From Pleomorphomonas sp. (GTDB taxonomy: Bacteria; Pseudomonadota; Alphaproteobacteria; Rhizobiales; Pleomorphomonadaceae), in NCBI GenBank assembly GCA_029976075.1, contig JARKNW010000059.1, positions 1 through 64,000 on the forward strand: a DNA stretch of 64,000 nucleotides. The letters are read 5' to 3'. The translations under genes and the position numbers were made by a program. The notes beneath the pieces are model-generated. The model did no database searches and was not told the origin of the DNA. It was given only the letters and a program-made list of their open reading frames with translations. Of this stretch, positions 1-9,846 are shown piece after piece. Within the stretch, counting starts at the first letter, position 1. Each line of letters starts with the position of its first letter.

Positions 1-454
1 GCTGGTTGAGGTTCATGCGGAAGACGTAGGGGCCGCCCAGCGCCCGCGCTTCGGCGATGAAGCGCTGCCAGGACGGGTGGTGGCGCAGGATGTAGCCGAT
101 GACCAGCTTGCGCTTGTTGGCGACGGCGCAGTCGATGATCCGCCGCGCATCGGCCACCGTTGTCGCCAACGGCTTTTCCACGAAGACGTGGCAGCCCTGT
201 TCCATGGCCATCACCGCGTAATCGGCATGGCTCTCCGAATAGGTGCTGATCGATGCCATGTCGGGCTTGAGCGCCTTGAGCGCCTCCGGGAAGGAGGGGG
301 AGATCTCATAGCCCTGGAGCTCGTCCGGCAGCGCCACCTTGGTGCGGTTGACGAGGCCGACGATCTCGAAGCCGGGATTGCGATGGTAGGCGAGGGCGTG
401 GCTCCTGCCCATGTTGCCGAGGCCGGCGGAGAGAACCCGAACGGGCGATGTCAT
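1..454 (-). CDS. Gfo/Idh/MocA family oxidoreductase (C-terminus cut by window edge)
   Basis: Reverse-strand translation MTSPVRVLSAGLGNMGRSHALAYHRNPGFEIVGLVNRTK...VFVEKPLATTVADARRIID: Rossmann start plus the EKPLA motif typical of the family. ATGA overlap with the next gene. Confidence 0.85.
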   Translation of the reverse strand, partial: MTSPVRVLSAGLGNMGRSHALAYHRNPGFEIVGLVNRTKVALPDELQGYEISPSFPEALKALKPDMASISTYSESHADYAVMAMEQGCHVFVEKPLATTVADARRIIDCAVANKRKLVIGYILRHHPSWQRFIAEARALGGPYVFRMNLNQ

Positions 455-1290
455 TTGACCGCTCCCGAGGTAATGCCGCGGATGAGTTGCCGCGAGAAGA
501 TGACGTAGAGGATGAGCACCGGGAAGATGGCGAGCGACAGCGCCGCCAGCACGGCGTTCCAGTTGGTGACGAACTGGCCGATGAACAGCTGCGCGCCGAG
601 CGTCACCGTCTTGGTGCTTTCGCCGGGCGCCAGGATCAGCGGGAACCAGAGATCGTTCCAGATGGGGATCATGGTGAACACGGCCACCGTCGCCATGGCC
701 GGCCGCACCAAGGGCAGCACCAGACGGAAGAAGATGGCGTACTCGGAAAGTCCGTCGATGCGACCGGCGTTCTTGAGGTCGTCCGACACCGTCCGCATGA
801 ACTCCGACAGGATGAAGATGGCGAGCGGCAACCCTTGCGCGGTGTAGACGAGGACGAGGGCGGTCAGCGTGTTGACGAGGCCGGTCGCCACCATGCCCTG
901 CAACAGCGCCACCGTGCCCAGGCGAATCGGGATCATGATGCCGATGGCGAGATAGAGCCCCATCAGCGTGTTGCCGCGAAAGCGGTACTCGGCCAGGGCG
1001 AAGGCCGCCATGGCGCCGAACAGCAGCACCAGGAAGATCGAGACGACCGTGACGATGGTGCTGTTCTGGAAGTAGGTGACGAAATCGCCCTGCTTCAGCA
1101 CCGTCTCGTAGCCGATCAGGCTGAAGGTCGACGGGCCGGGCAGGCGGAGCGGCTGGCCGAAGATCGCCTGCTTGCTCTTGAACGAGTTGATGATGGTGAG
1201 AAACACCGGAAACAGCGCCACCAGCGTGTAGGCGATCAGCGCCAGATGGACGAGGCTGGTGCGCAGCGTCGATTGTCTTGCCTTGGACAT
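451..1290 (-). CDS. carbohydrate ABC transporter permease (MalG-like)
   Basis: 279 aa hydrophobic ORF with a binding-protein-dependent permease EAA-type loop (KNAGRIDGLSEYAIFFRLVLPLVRPA). Confidence 0.9.
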   Translation of the reverse strand: MSKARQSTLRTSLVHLALIAYTLVALFPVFLTIINSFKSKQAIFGQPLRLPGPSTFSLIGYETVLKQGDFVTYFQNSTIVTVVSIFLVLLFGAMAAFALAEYRFRGNTLMGLYLAIGIMIPIRLGTVALLQGMVATGLVNTLTALVLVYTAQGLPLAIFILSEFMRTVSDDLKNAGRIDGLSEYAIFFRLVLPLVRPAMATVAVFTMIPIWNDLWFPLILAPGESTKTVTLGAQLFIGQFVTNWNAVLAALSLAIFPVLILYVIFSRQLIRGITSGAVK

Positions 1291-1302
1291 CTGCCCCTCC
1301 CG

Positions 1303-2343
1303 TCAGAACTGGTAGCGGCGGATGCGCCGCTGGATGCCGAACAGGTAGATGCAGACACCCGTCAGGATGATCAGGAACATGATGGTGGCGATGGTGGCCC
1401 CCATCGACTGGTCCCCGAGCTGAAGCTGGAAGCCGAAGAAGGTGCGGTAGAGGAAGGTGCCGAGGATGTCGGTCGCCTTGTCCGGACCGGCCAGCGCGCC
1501 CTGCATGGTGTAGACGAGGTCGAAGGCGTTGAAGTTGCCGACGAAGGTGAGGATCGAGATGATGCCGATGGCCGGCAGGATGAGCGGCAGCTTGATCTTG
1601 AAGAACTGCCCCCAGCCGGTGATGCCGTCGATCTCAGCCGCCTCGATCACCTCCTCGGGAATGTTGAGAAGCGCGGCGTAGATCAGCATCATCGGAATGC
1701 CGATGAACTGCCAGACCGAGACCAGCGACACGGCGATCAGCGCCGACCCCGGCTTGCCGAGCCAGGGGCCGAACAGCGCCTTCATGCCGACGAGATCCAT
1801 CAGCCAGGGAGCGACGCCCCAGATCGGCGACAGGATCAGCTTCCAGATGAAGCCGACGATCACGAAGGACAGCAGCGTCGGCAGGAAGAAGGCCGTGCGA
1901 TAGAAGGCGGCGAACCTCAGGCCGGGCAGCGACAGCAGCGCGGCGAGCGCTATGCCGATCGGGTTCTGCACCGCCATGTGGATCAGAAAGAAGACGAAGT
2001 TGTTGCCGAGCGCGTTCCAGAAGTCGGCCGCCCAGCGCGGGTCGCCGAACAACGTCGCGAAGTTCGAAAAGCCGACGAACACGTGCTCGCCGTCGACGAC
2101 GTTGAAGAGGGACTGCCGCAGCGTCTCGATAAGCGGCAGGATCATCACCGCCGTGTAGATGATGACGGCGGGAGCGAGGAAGACGAGGATATGCCAGCGC
2201 CGCGGCCGCCGCCGCGAGGCTTGCTCGCCCTGTTCGGGTGCAAGGTCGGTCATGTCAGTCTCTGTGGCGCCGGCGCCGGTCGGCGATGGCCGACGGGCGG
2301 AAGGAGCGACGGCGCGGAAAACCGCGCCGCCGTCTTGTGTCAC
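1303..2343 (-). CDS. carbohydrate ABC transporter permease (MalF-like); true start probably internal (MTDLAPEQ...)
   Basis: 346 aa ORF with multiple TM segments and EAA-loop EAAEIDGITGWGQFFKIKLPLILPA. Adjacent to the MalG-like permease. Confidence 0.9.
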   Translation of the reverse strand: MTQDGGAVFRAVAPSARRPSPTGAGATETDMTDLAPEQGEQASRRRPRRWHILVFLAPAVIIYTAVMILPLIETLRQSLFNVVDGEHVFVGFSNFATLFGDPRWAADFWNALGNNFVFFLIHMAVQNPIGIALAALLSLPGLRFAAFYRTAFFLPTLLSFVIVGFIWKLILSPIWGVAPWLMDLVGMKALFGPWLGKPGSALIAVSLVSVWQFIGIPMMLIYAALLNIPEEVIEAAEIDGITGWGQFFKIKLPLILPAIGIISILTFVGNFNAFDLVYTMQGALAGPDKATDILGTFLYRTFFGFQLQLGDQSMGATIATIMFLIILTGVCIYLFGIQRRIRRYQF

Positions 2344-2344
2344 A

Positions 2345-3601
2345 TCACTTGGCCGGCTTGTACCAGCTGTCGAGGCCGTCCTGCAGCTTCTTGGCGGCGA
2401 CTTCCGGCGTGTCGGTGCCGTTGATCACGTTGGCCGATTCAGCCCAGGTCTCGTTCTCGAGGTTGGGCGTGCCGCGCGACAGGATCTGATAGGTCGAGCG
2501 GATGGTCGGCTTGCAGCTCTCGCGCCAGGAGACGAACTCCTTGGCCAGCGGGTCGCTCATCTCGACGGCCGTCGAGTTCAGGCTGAAGAAGCCCGGCAGC
2601 GCGTTGGCATAGATCGAGGCGAACTCGGGCGAGGCCACCCACTCGAGGAACACCTTGGCTTCCTCCTTGTGGGCGCTGGCCGCGTTGAGGCCCATGGCGA
2701 TGTCGTTGTGGTCGGAGATGTAGCAGGTATCCCCGTCTTTGACGACCGGCGGCGGGAAGGCGCCGAGCTTCAGACCGGCGCTGCTGAACGGCGAGATCTC
2801 CCACGAGCCGGCCGGGTAGATGGCGGCACGGCCGAGCGTAAAGAGGTTCTGGCTGTCCGGGTAGGTCTGCGCCTCGAAGCCGTCGCCGAGATAGGGCTTC
2901 CACTTGGCGAGCACGCGGAACGGCTCGACCCAGCCTTCGTCGGTCAGCTTCTGGGTGCCGGCGATCAGCGCCTTGCGGCCTTCCTCGCCCTTCCAGTAGG
3001 TCGGGCCGATGTTCTGGTAGGCCATGGTGGCCGCTTCCCACATGTCCTTGGTGCCCATGGCCATGGGACTGTAGGTGCCGTCGGCCTTCAGCTTCTCGAG
3101 GACCGCGAAGAACTGGTCGACGGTCTTCGGAACCTCGGCGCCGACCTTCTCGAAGGCTTCCGTGTTGTAGATGAAGCCGTGGATGACGGACGCCATCGGC
3201 ACGCAGAAGGTCTTGGCGCCGTCGTCGGTGGTCCAGGCGGACTTGGCGACGTCGGAGAAGTTCTTCATGCCGTCAAGGCCGGTCAGGTCCTCGAGCTTGC
3301 CCTTTTCGAACAACTGCAGCGAGGTGTCGAACGGCCGGCAGGCGACCAGATCGCCGGCCGAGCCGGCGTCGAGCTTGGCGTTGAGCGCCGCGTTATACTC
3401 GGTGGGGGCGCTCGGCGAGAAGGTCACCTTGATGCCCGGATGCTTGGCTTCGAAGGCAGGAATGATCTTCTCCTGCCAGATCTGCATGTCGTCGTTGCGC
3501 CAGCTCTCGATGTTGAGCGTGACGTCGGCCGCCGAGGCGACACCGACGCCGGCCAGCACGCTCGATGCCAGAAGGACACCCTGCAACGTAGTGCGATTCA
3601 T
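2345..3601 (-). CDS. ABC transporter sugar-binding protein (family 1 extracellular solute-binding protein)
   Basis: 418 aa with signal peptide (MNRTTLQGVLLASSVLAGVGVASAAD) and family-1 SBP-type sequence. Next to two permeases. Confidence 0.9.
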   Translation of the reverse strand: MNRTTLQGVLLASSVLAGVGVASAADVTLNIESWRNDDMQIWQEKIIPAFEAKHPGIKVTFSPSAPTEYNAALNAKLDAGSAGDLVACRPFDTSLQLFEKGKLEDLTGLDGMKNFSDVAKSAWTTDDGAKTFCVPMASVIHGFIYNTEAFEKVGAEVPKTVDQFFAVLEKLKADGTYSPMAMGTKDMWEAATMAYQNIGPTYWKGEEGRKALIAGTQKLTDEGWVEPFRVLAKWKPYLGDGFEAQTYPDSQNLFTLGRAAIYPAGSWEISPFSSAGLKLGAFPPPVVKDGDTCYISDHNDIAMGLNAASAHKEEAKVFLEWVASPEFASIYANALPGFFSLNSTAVEMSDPLAKEFVSWRESCKPTIRSTYQILSRGTPNLENETWAESANVINGTDTPEVAAKKLQDGLDSWYKPAK

Positions 3602-3651
3602 CGTCCGTCTCCCTATGCTCGCGTCGCCAGGACGCGCGTTGAGAACCCCGA

Positions 3652-4554
3652 TTATGATTTTGCGACGAGCGACATCGCCCGACGCAGGTTTTGGCCGGCC
3701 TCGACGAGAGCGGCATCTGCCGCCTCGATATCTCCCGCGCCGGCGGCGAGTAGAATGGCGTGCTTGACCGAGCCGCGGCTCTCCCGAAGGAGCCCTGTCG
3801 CCGTGTCGGTCGGCGTTCCTGTAATATCGGTCACGATGCGGGCCGCCCGCATGCGGAGCTTTTCGTTGTCGGCCCTGACGTTGACCATGTGTCCGTCGTG
3901 GACATGTCCGAGATGGACCGCCGTCAGCGTCGACAGCATGTTGAGCGCGATCTTCTGCGCTGTGCCGGCACCCATCCGGGTAGAGCCGGATATGACCTCA
4001 GGCGGTGTTTTCAAGAGCACCGCGACGTCTGCCTCGGTCAGAAGTGGCGATCCCTCGTTGTTGGCAATGCCGATCAGCGTTGCGCCACGCTTCTTCGCGG
4101 TGCGGGCGGCGGCCAGCGTGTAGGGAGTCGATCCGGAGGCTGAGACGGCGATGACGCAGTCGCCCTTGCCGATGCCTGTTGCCGTCAGGTCGGCGGCGCC
4201 TGCTTCGACGTCATCTTCTCCGGCCCCCAGCATGTCGACGAGGCTGTCCCGGCCGCCAGCCAGCACGACGATCGCTTCGTCGGTGCCGATGCCGTAGGTG
4301 CCGGGCAACTCCAGGCAATCGGCGAGCGCCATCAATCCTGAACTGCCGGCGCCAACATAGGCCAGCCGATGGCCCGACGTGAGCGCTGCCGCGGCGCGGC
4401 TGGCCGCTTCGGCGATGGCGGGGATGGCCGCTTCCGTGCTGCGTGCGGCGTTGACTTGGGCGGCGGCGAGCACCTCGAGTATCCGCGCCGGCGGCAGGGT
4501 GTCGAACCCTTTCGCATGGCTATCGCGTTCCTCGGTGCCGAGCTTTGCCGTCAT
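3652..4554 (-). CDS. murQ: N-acetylmuramic acid 6-phosphate etherase
   Basis: SIS-domain sequence with MurQ-like signatures (AYVGAGSSGLMALADCLELPGTYG, VIAVSASGSTPYT, PPEVISGSTRMGAGTAQKIALNMLST). Start chosen at MTAKLG with an upstream GGGGAG. Confidence 0.93.
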   Translation of the reverse strand: MTAKLGTEERDSHAKGFDTLPPARILEVLAAAQVNAARSTEAAIPAIAEAASRAAAALTSGHRLAYVGAGSSGLMALADCLELPGTYGIGTDEAIVVLAGGRDSLVDMLGAGEDDVEAGAADLTATGIGKGDCVIAVSASGSTPYTLAAARTAKKRGATLIGIANNEGSPLLTEADVAVLLKTPPEVISGSTRMGAGTAQKIALNMLSTLTAVHLGHVHDGHMVNVRADNEKLRMRAARIVTDITGTPTDTATGLLRESRGSVKHAILLAAGAGDIEAADAALVEAGQNLRRAMSLVAKS

Positions 4555-4580
4555 CGTGTCACTCCCCACTACGACAATAA

Positions 4581-4762
4581 TGCCAAAAAGCTACCACTTG
4601 TCCAGAGGGGCAATCATAAATCATTCACTTTTGCCGGGGAGGCTTTTGTGTCTCGACCTTGCTGTCTAAATAATCTAGTAAATACAAAGAATTAGTTTGG
4701 TGCCGTCAAAAAAGCAGGAGGTGCCACCATTATGCCGATTGGCAAATGGTATTTTTTTGGTA
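4581..4762. promoter_or_regulatory. Repeated TGGTA half-sites flanking the divergent murQ / kinase promoter region
   Basis: Minus strand 4596-4581 TGGTAGCTTTTTGGCA; plus strand 4747-4762 TGGTATTTTTTTGGTA; half-sites 11 bp apart in both; an extra TGGCA at 4740-4744. Confidence 0.55.
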
Positions 4763-4784
4763 CTTTCGAGCGAGGAGGGCGTCC

Positions 4785-5669
4785 ATGTTGGATTTCTTGA
4801 TCGGCGTCGACGGAGGCGGAACCGGTTGCCGAGCGGCGGTGGCTGGCCAGGATGGTCGCATCATCGCCACTGGCGCAGCCGGCGCAGCCAATGTCCTGAG
4901 CGATCGCGCTGGCTCGCTTCGCAACATCCGTGTCGCCATTGACGCCGCGATCGCTGCCGCCGGATTGGACCATACCACGCTTCAACGCTCTGGCGTGATC
5001 CTGGGTCTGGCCGGAAGCAACGTCGGCGACACCGGGGCGTTCATCACCGCGTCCTTGCCCGCAGCTCGGGTGGAGGTGGTCTCCGATGGTCTCATTGCCC
5101 TCGAAGGCGCCATAGGCAATCGCGACGGCGCGGTTGCCATCCTCGGCACTGGTTCGATCTTCTTCGCCCGTCAGGGCGACATGGTTCGCTCCTACGGCGG
5201 CTGGGGTTTTGTCATCGGAGATTTCGGCTCCGGTGCCAGCCTTGGTCGCGCAGCGCTGGCTGCGAGCCTGCTTGCCTATGACCGCATCACCGACGCTTCT
5301 CCTCTCACCGATCGGCTGATCGACGAGTTTGGAGGCACACCCGGTCCGATGGTGGAGTTTGCGCGGACCGCGACGCCGGGCGATTTCGGCCGTTTTGCGC
5401 CGGCCGTCTTCGCTGCGGCGGAGACCGGCGATGCCATCGGGCTGGACATCGTCGGGAAAGCCGCCGCGTCGGTCGATGCGGCGCTCGACCGTATCGTCGC
5501 CGATGGTGTCGACCGTGTTGCGTTGCTGGGCGGGCTCGCCCCTCTTTATCCAGCCTACCTTGCCGAGCGCAGTCGGATGCGGCTTGTGGACCCCATCGAT
5601 ACCGCGCTTGCCGGGGCGGTGGCTCTCGCCGCCCGACGCTTCCTGGGGCATGGGGGAGGGGCGGCATGA
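4785..5669 (+). CDS. BadF/BadG/BcrA/BcrD ATPase-family amino-sugar kinase (GlcNAc and/or MurNAc kinase-like)
   Basis: N-terminal IGVDGGGTGCRAAVAG phosphate-binding motif and ILGTGSIFFARQGD. Start MLDFLIG follows GAGGAGG. Located between murQ and nagA. Confidence 0.88.
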   Translation: MLDFLIGVDGGGTGCRAAVAGQDGRIIATGAAGAANVLSDRAGSLRNIRVAIDAAIAAAGLDHTTLQRSGVILGLAGSNVGDTGAFITASLPAARVEVVSDGLIALEGAIGNRDGAVAILGTGSIFFARQGDMVRSYGGWGFVIGDFGSGASLGRAALAASLLAYDRITDASPLTDRLIDEFGGTPGPMVEFARTATPGDFGRFAPAVFAAAETGDAIGLDIVGKAAASVDAALDRIVADGVDRVALLGGLAPLYPAYLAERSRMRLVDPIDTALAGAVALAARRFLGHGGGAA

Positions 5670-6430
5670 GCGGCGATATCTCCAGCATTCTTTCCCCCGA
5701 GCATTTGCAGGCAACCGGCACCGGGCCGCTCTATTTAAAGCTCAGGCAGGCGATCGAGGCGGCGATTGACGGCGGGCATCTCAAGCACGGGGATGCGCTA
5801 CCGCCGGAGCGGGAAATTGCCGACTTCGCCGGCATCAGCCGGGTGACCGTTCGCAAGGCGGTGGATGAGCTCGTCGAGGCCGGCCTGCTGATGCGCCGAC
5901 ACGGTTCGGGCACCTTTGTCGTCAAACCGGTGCAGAGGGTGGAGCAATCTCTCTCGCTGCTGACGTCTTTCACCGAGGACATGGCGCGACGCGGCCTGAA
6001 GGCGAGCTCGCGCTGGCTCGACCGGGGGCTGCACCTGCCGTCGCCGGAAGAGGCGATGATGCTCGGGCTGGCCGGCGGCGGGCTCGTTGCCCGTCTCGAA
6101 CGCCTGCGAATTGCCAACGATCTTCCGCTGGCCCTCGAGCGGGCCTCCCTGTCCGCCGACGTTTTGCCGGATCCGGGAGCGGTTACCGGTTCGCTTTACG
6201 AAGCGTTGGCACAGAGTGGTCATCGGCCCGTTCGTGCCGTGCAGCGCATTTCGGCCTGCAACATCAGGGGACAGGACGCAGCGCTGCTGGGCGTCCAAAC
6301 GGGTGACGCCGGCCTTTCCATCGAGCGCATTTCCTATCTTGCTTCCGGTCGGGTGGTGGAATTCACCCGATCGCTTTATCGAGCCGATGCCTACGACTTC
6401 GTCGCTGAGCTGACGCTCCCCCAATCCTGA
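5666..6430 (+). CDS. GntR-family (HutC-type) transcriptional regulator, NagR-like
   Basis: wHTH LKHGDALPPEREIADFAGISRVTVRKAVDELVEAGLLMRRHGSGTFV plus a UTRA-like effector domain. Overlaps the kinase gene by 4 bp. Confidence 0.92.
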   Translation: MSGDISSILSPEHLQATGTGPLYLKLRQAIEAAIDGGHLKHGDALPPEREIADFAGISRVTVRKAVDELVEAGLLMRRHGSGTFVVKPVQRVEQSLSLLTSFTEDMARRGLKASSRWLDRGLHLPSPEEAMMLGLAGGGLVARLERLRIANDLPLALERASLSADVLPDPGAVTGSLYEALAQSGHRPVRAVQRISACNIRGQDAALLGVQTGDAGLSIERISYLASGRVVEFTRSLYRADAYDFVAELTLPQS

Positions 6431-6456
6431 CCCGTCACCATCAAGGAGACGTTCCA

Positions 6457-7602
6457 ATGTCCGCCCTTCTCATTCGCGGTGCTCGCCTGTTCGATGGCAG
6501 CGCTTGGCATAACGACGCAAAGATTGCTGTCGTGAATGGCCGGTTTGTTGCCGCTGCCGACGTTCCGGCTGGAGCCGAAGTCATCGATGCCGGCGGCCTT
6601 GTCGTTCTGCCGGGCTTCATCGACCTGCAGGTCAATGGCGGCGGCGGTATCAATTTCAACGATGATCCGAGCGTCCATACCATCGAGCGCATTTGCGCCG
6701 CCCATGCTCGATTCGGTACGACGGCACTGCTGCCGACGCTGATCACCGACCGACGCGAGACCCGTACCGAGGCGGTCGCCGCCGGCAAGGCGGCGCGAAC
6801 GGCCGGCGTTCCGGGTTTTCTCGGTCTGCACCTTGAGGGACCACATCTCTCGGCCACCAAGCGCGGGGTTCACGCGGCGGCGTATGTGAGGCAGATGGAG
6901 GAAGCGGACATCAGGGAACTCCTGTCCGCGGTGGCCGGAGCCGGTCCGACGATGCTGACCGTGGCTCCTGAGTCGACCCCGATCGAAGCGGTCCGGCGCC
7001 TCGCGGCTGCTGGCGGCATCGTCAGCCTTGGGCATACCGACTGCGATTACGATACGGCGCTCGCCTACATCGCTGCAGGCGCTACGACGGCGACGCATCT
7101 TTTCAATGCCATGAGCCCGCTCGGTCATCGCACCCCGGGCATGGTTGGTGCCGTGCTGGAGAGCGGCATCTCCGCCGGCCTCATCTCCGACGGCATTCAC
7201 GTGCACCCCGCAGCTGCGCGCATCGCTCTGCGAGCCAAGCGCGGTCCGGGCCGGATCTTCCTCGTCACCGATGCCATGCTGACCATCGGCACCGACCTGC
7301 CTGATTTCGAGCTCAACGGTCGCACCATTTTCCGGCGTGACGGTCGCCTGGCTCTCGCCGACGGTACGCTGGCGGGCGCCGATATCGATATGCTCTCGTC
7401 GGTGCGCTATGCCGCCGAGCATTTTGACGTCGGGCTCGATGAGGCGATCCGCATGGCCACCGTCTATCCCGCCGAAGCCATGCGCGTCGGCAACCGCAAA
7501 GGGCGTGTCGCCCCTGGCTTCGACGCCGATTTCCTGCTGGCAACGCCTGATCTCGACCTCAAGTCGACTTGGATCGGCGGCAAGAAAGTACACGCCGCCT
7601 AA
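6457..7602 (+). CDS. nagA: N-acetylglucosamine-6-phosphate deacetylase
   Basis: 381 aa with VVLPGFIDLQVNGGGGINF, LGLHLEGPHLS, ATHLFNAMSPLGHRTPG and DGIHVHPAA motifs. Confidence 0.95.
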   Translation: MSALLIRGARLFDGSAWHNDAKIAVVNGRFVAAADVPAGAEVIDAGGLVVLPGFIDLQVNGGGGINFNDDPSVHTIERICAAHARFGTTALLPTLITDRRETRTEAVAAGKAARTAGVPGFLGLHLEGPHLSATKRGVHAAAYVRQMEEADIRELLSAVAGAGPTMLTVAPESTPIEAVRRLAAAGGIVSLGHTDCDYDTALAYIAAGATTATHLFNAMSPLGHRTPGMVGAVLESGISAGLISDGIHVHPAAARIALRAKRGPGRIFLVTDAMLTIGTDLPDFELNGRTIFRRDGRLALADGTLAGADIDMLSSVRYAAEHFDVGLDEAIRMATVYPAEAMRVGNRKGRVAPGFDADFLLATPDLDLKSTWIGGKKVHAA

Positions 7603-7643
7603 GCGGGAGAGCGAACCGGTTGCGCGTTGCGCACCAATCGAGG

Positions 7644-7666
7644 CGATCCCCCGCAAAGGGGGATCG
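7644..7666. terminator. Perfect 9-bp stem, 5-nt loop between convergent nagA and coaA
   Basis: CGATCCCCC-gcaaa-GGGGGATCG. No clear T-tract on either side. Confidence 0.5.
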
Positions 7667-7682
7667 TCCAAAGCCGGTTTGG

Positions 7683-8636
7683 CTACAGTTTCCTCAGCAT
7701 CACCTGTTCGATGGCGTGATTGGCGCTCTTGCGCAACACCAGATCGGCCCGCAAGCGAGTCGGCTGGATGTTCTCGCGGAGATTGGCGAGGTTGATGCGC
7801 GTCCATACGCCGATGGCCGTCTCCAGGGCCTCTTCTTCGGAGATCTCGGCGTAGCGGCGGAAATAGGATTGCGGGTCGCGGAAGGCGGTCTGCCTCAGGC
7901 GCATGAAGCGCTCCACGTACCAACGCTGAAGATCAACCTCGTCGGCATCGATGAAGATCGAGAAGTCGAAGAAATCCGACACGAAGGGAATGGCGCGTCC
8001 GTCGCGAGGCAGCTTGCCGGTCTGCAGGACGTTAAGGCCCTCGAGGATCAGAATGTCCGGCTGATCGACAACGATCCGTTCGTCCGGAACGATATCATAG
8101 ACGAGATGGGAATAGACGGGCGCCCAGACATTGGGCTTTCCGGCCTTGATGTCGGTCAGGAAGGAAAGCAGCGCCGCCCGGTCGTAGCTTTCCGGAAAGC
8201 CCTTCTTCTCCATCAGGCCTTCTTCACGCAGCACGGCGTTCGGGAACAGAAAGCCATCCGTGGTGACGAGGTCGACCTTGGGCGAGGACGGCCAACGCGA
8301 CATCATGGCTCTCAGGATACGCGCCGTCGTCGACTTGCCGACGGCGACCGAACCGGCGATGCCGATGATGAACGGCTTCTTGGCATCCGACCGTCCGAAA
8401 AAGCGGCGTGTCGAGGAGTGCAGCGACTGGGCCGACTCCACGTAAAGCGACAGCAACCGCGACAGCGGAAGAAAGATGTCGGACACTTCATCGAGCTGTA
8501 CCGGGTCGTTGAGAGCGCGCAAGCGGATGACGTCGTCGAGTGTCAACGTCAATGGCATGCCGGCTCGGAGCACGGCCCAGTCGGCGCGCGTATAGACTTC
8601 GTAAGGTGACAGCGCTTTCCGCACGAACTGTTCCAT
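7683..8636 (-). CDS. coaA: type I pantothenate kinase
   Basis: 317 aa with [19 protein letters not shown]-loop and [12 protein letters not shown]. Typical neighbour of hisE in alphaproteobacteria. Confidence 0.95.
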   Translation of the reverse strand: MEQFVRKALSPYEVYTRADWAVLRAGMPLTLTLDDVIRLRALNDPVQLDEVSDIFLPLSRLLSLYVESAQSLHSSTRRFFGRSDAKKPFIIGIAGSVAVGKSTTARILRAMMSRWPSSPKVDLVTTDGFLFPNAVLREEGLMEKKGFPESYDRAALLSFLTDIKAGKPNVWAPVYSHLVYDIVPDERIVVDQPDILILEGLNVLQTGKLPRDGRAIPFVSDFFDFSIFIDADEVDLQRWYVERFMRLRQTAFRDPQSYFRRYAEISEEEALETAIGVWTRINLANLRENIQPTRLRADLVLRKSANHAIEQVMLRKL

Positions 8637-8734
8637 TCGTCACCGTCTCCGGATCGGCCGTCCGGCGATCCGCTGATTTCAGATGCATGGCGGGGAATGG
8701 CCGCCGGCCAAGGCCGACGTGCCGAGTCTTGTGG

Positions 8735-9073
8735 TCAGTCGGCCGGGCGGCTTGCTTTCTCTTGCAGGCCGGATTGCGCCGTGCGTCGTTTGAGTTCGGC
8801 AAGCACCTCGTCGAGCGGCACGCCCTTGAGCGCCAGCACCACGACGAGATGATAGAGAAGGTCGGCGCTTTCGTAGGTCACCGCATCGGCATCTCCGGCG
8901 ACGGCGGCGATCACCGTTTCCACCGCCTCTTCGCCGAGTTTCTGGGCAGCCTTCGGAAGGCCCTTTTCAGCCAGCTTGCGGGTGTATGAGGTTGCATCGC
9001 CGTTTCTCAGGCGATCGGCCACGATCGCTTCGAGGTCGGAAAGCGTGAAGGTACTGTCTGCCATGCCGTTCAT
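8735..9073 (-). CDS. hisE: phosphoribosyl-ATP diphosphatase
   Basis: 112 aa; [33 protein letters not shown]...[18 protein letters not shown]. Confidence 0.95.
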   Translation of the reverse strand: MNGMADSTFTLSDLEAIVADRLRNGDATSYTRKLAEKGLPKAAQKLGEEAVETVIAAVAGDADAVTYESADLLYHLVVVLALKGVPLDEVLAELKRRTAQSGLQEKASRPAD

Positions 9074-9846
9074 CCCTGAAGGCGGACGGGAACGCCGGCC
9101 GCGGCGAGATGCGCCTTGGCCTCGCCGATGGTAAATGTGCCGAAGTGAAAGATGGACGCGGCAAGAACCGCGGCGGCGTGCCCATCGCGAATACCTTCGA
9201 CAAGATGGTCCAAAGTGCCGACCCCGCCCGACGCAATGACCGGCACGGTCACGGCATCGGCGATGGTTCGTGTCAGCTCCAGGTCGAAGCCGATCTTCGT
9301 CCCATCGCGATCCATTGAGGTCAGAAGTATCTCGCCAGCGCCCAGAGATACCACTTCCTGAGCGTATTCAACGGCGTTGATGCCGGTTGCCTGTCGGCCT
9401 CCATGGGTGAAGACCTCCCAGCGCGGCTTGCCGTCGTCGGATGAAACGCGCTTGGCGTCGATGGCAACGACGATGCACTGGTCGCCAAATTTCTCAGAGG
9501 CGCGGCGCACCAGGTCGCGATCGCGCACGGCAGCCGACATGATCGACGCCTTGTCGGCACCGGCGAGCAGCAGCTCCCGAATATCCTCGACCGACCGTAC
9601 GCCGCCCCCCACCGTCACCGGCATGAAGCAACGCTCGGCTGTCCGGCGAACCACATCGAGAATCGTGCCGCGATTCTCGTGGCTGGCGGTGATGTCGAGG
9701 AAGCAGAGTTCGTCGGCGCCGGCCGCGTCGTAGGCGGCGGCGGCCTCGACCGGATCGCCGGCGTCGACGAGGTCGACGAAGTTGACCCCCTTGACCACCC
9801 GGCCGTCCTTGACGTCGAGGCAGGGGATGACGCGTGCTTTCAGCAT
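9070..9846 (-). CDS. hisF: imidazole glycerol phosphate synthase subunit HisF
   Basis: [55 protein letters not shown]. Overlaps hisE by 4 bp. Confidence 0.96.
   Translation of the reverse strand: MLKARVIPCLDVKDGRVVKGVNFVDLVDAGDPVEAAAAYDAAGADELCFLDITASHENRGTILDVVRRTAERCFMPVTVGGGVRSVEDIRELLLAGADKASIMSAAVRDRDLVRRASEKFGDQCIVVAIDAKRVSSDDGKPRWEVFTHGGRQATGINAVEYAQEVVSLGAGEILLTSMDRDGTKIGFDLELTRTIADAVTVPVIASGGVGTLDHLVEGIRDGHAAAVLAASIFHFGTFTIGEAKAHLAAAGVPVRLQG

Noticed and set aside
448-2424. 658-aa plus-strand ORF (and similar long ORFs at 2159-4123, 13062-14786, 53318-55276, 56874-58343, 58491-60875)
   Set aside because: These are antisense to clearly recognisable genes (ABC permeases, hslU, recJ, A2M) and have the Arg/Asp/Gly/His-rich composition of spurious reverse-frame ORFs in GC-rich DNA; no domain is recognisable.
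7644-7666. Strong 9-bp hairpin considered as a riboswitch or sRNA element
   Set aside because: It lies between two convergent gene ends (nagA and coaA), so a shared terminator or mRNA-stabilising stem is the simple explanation.
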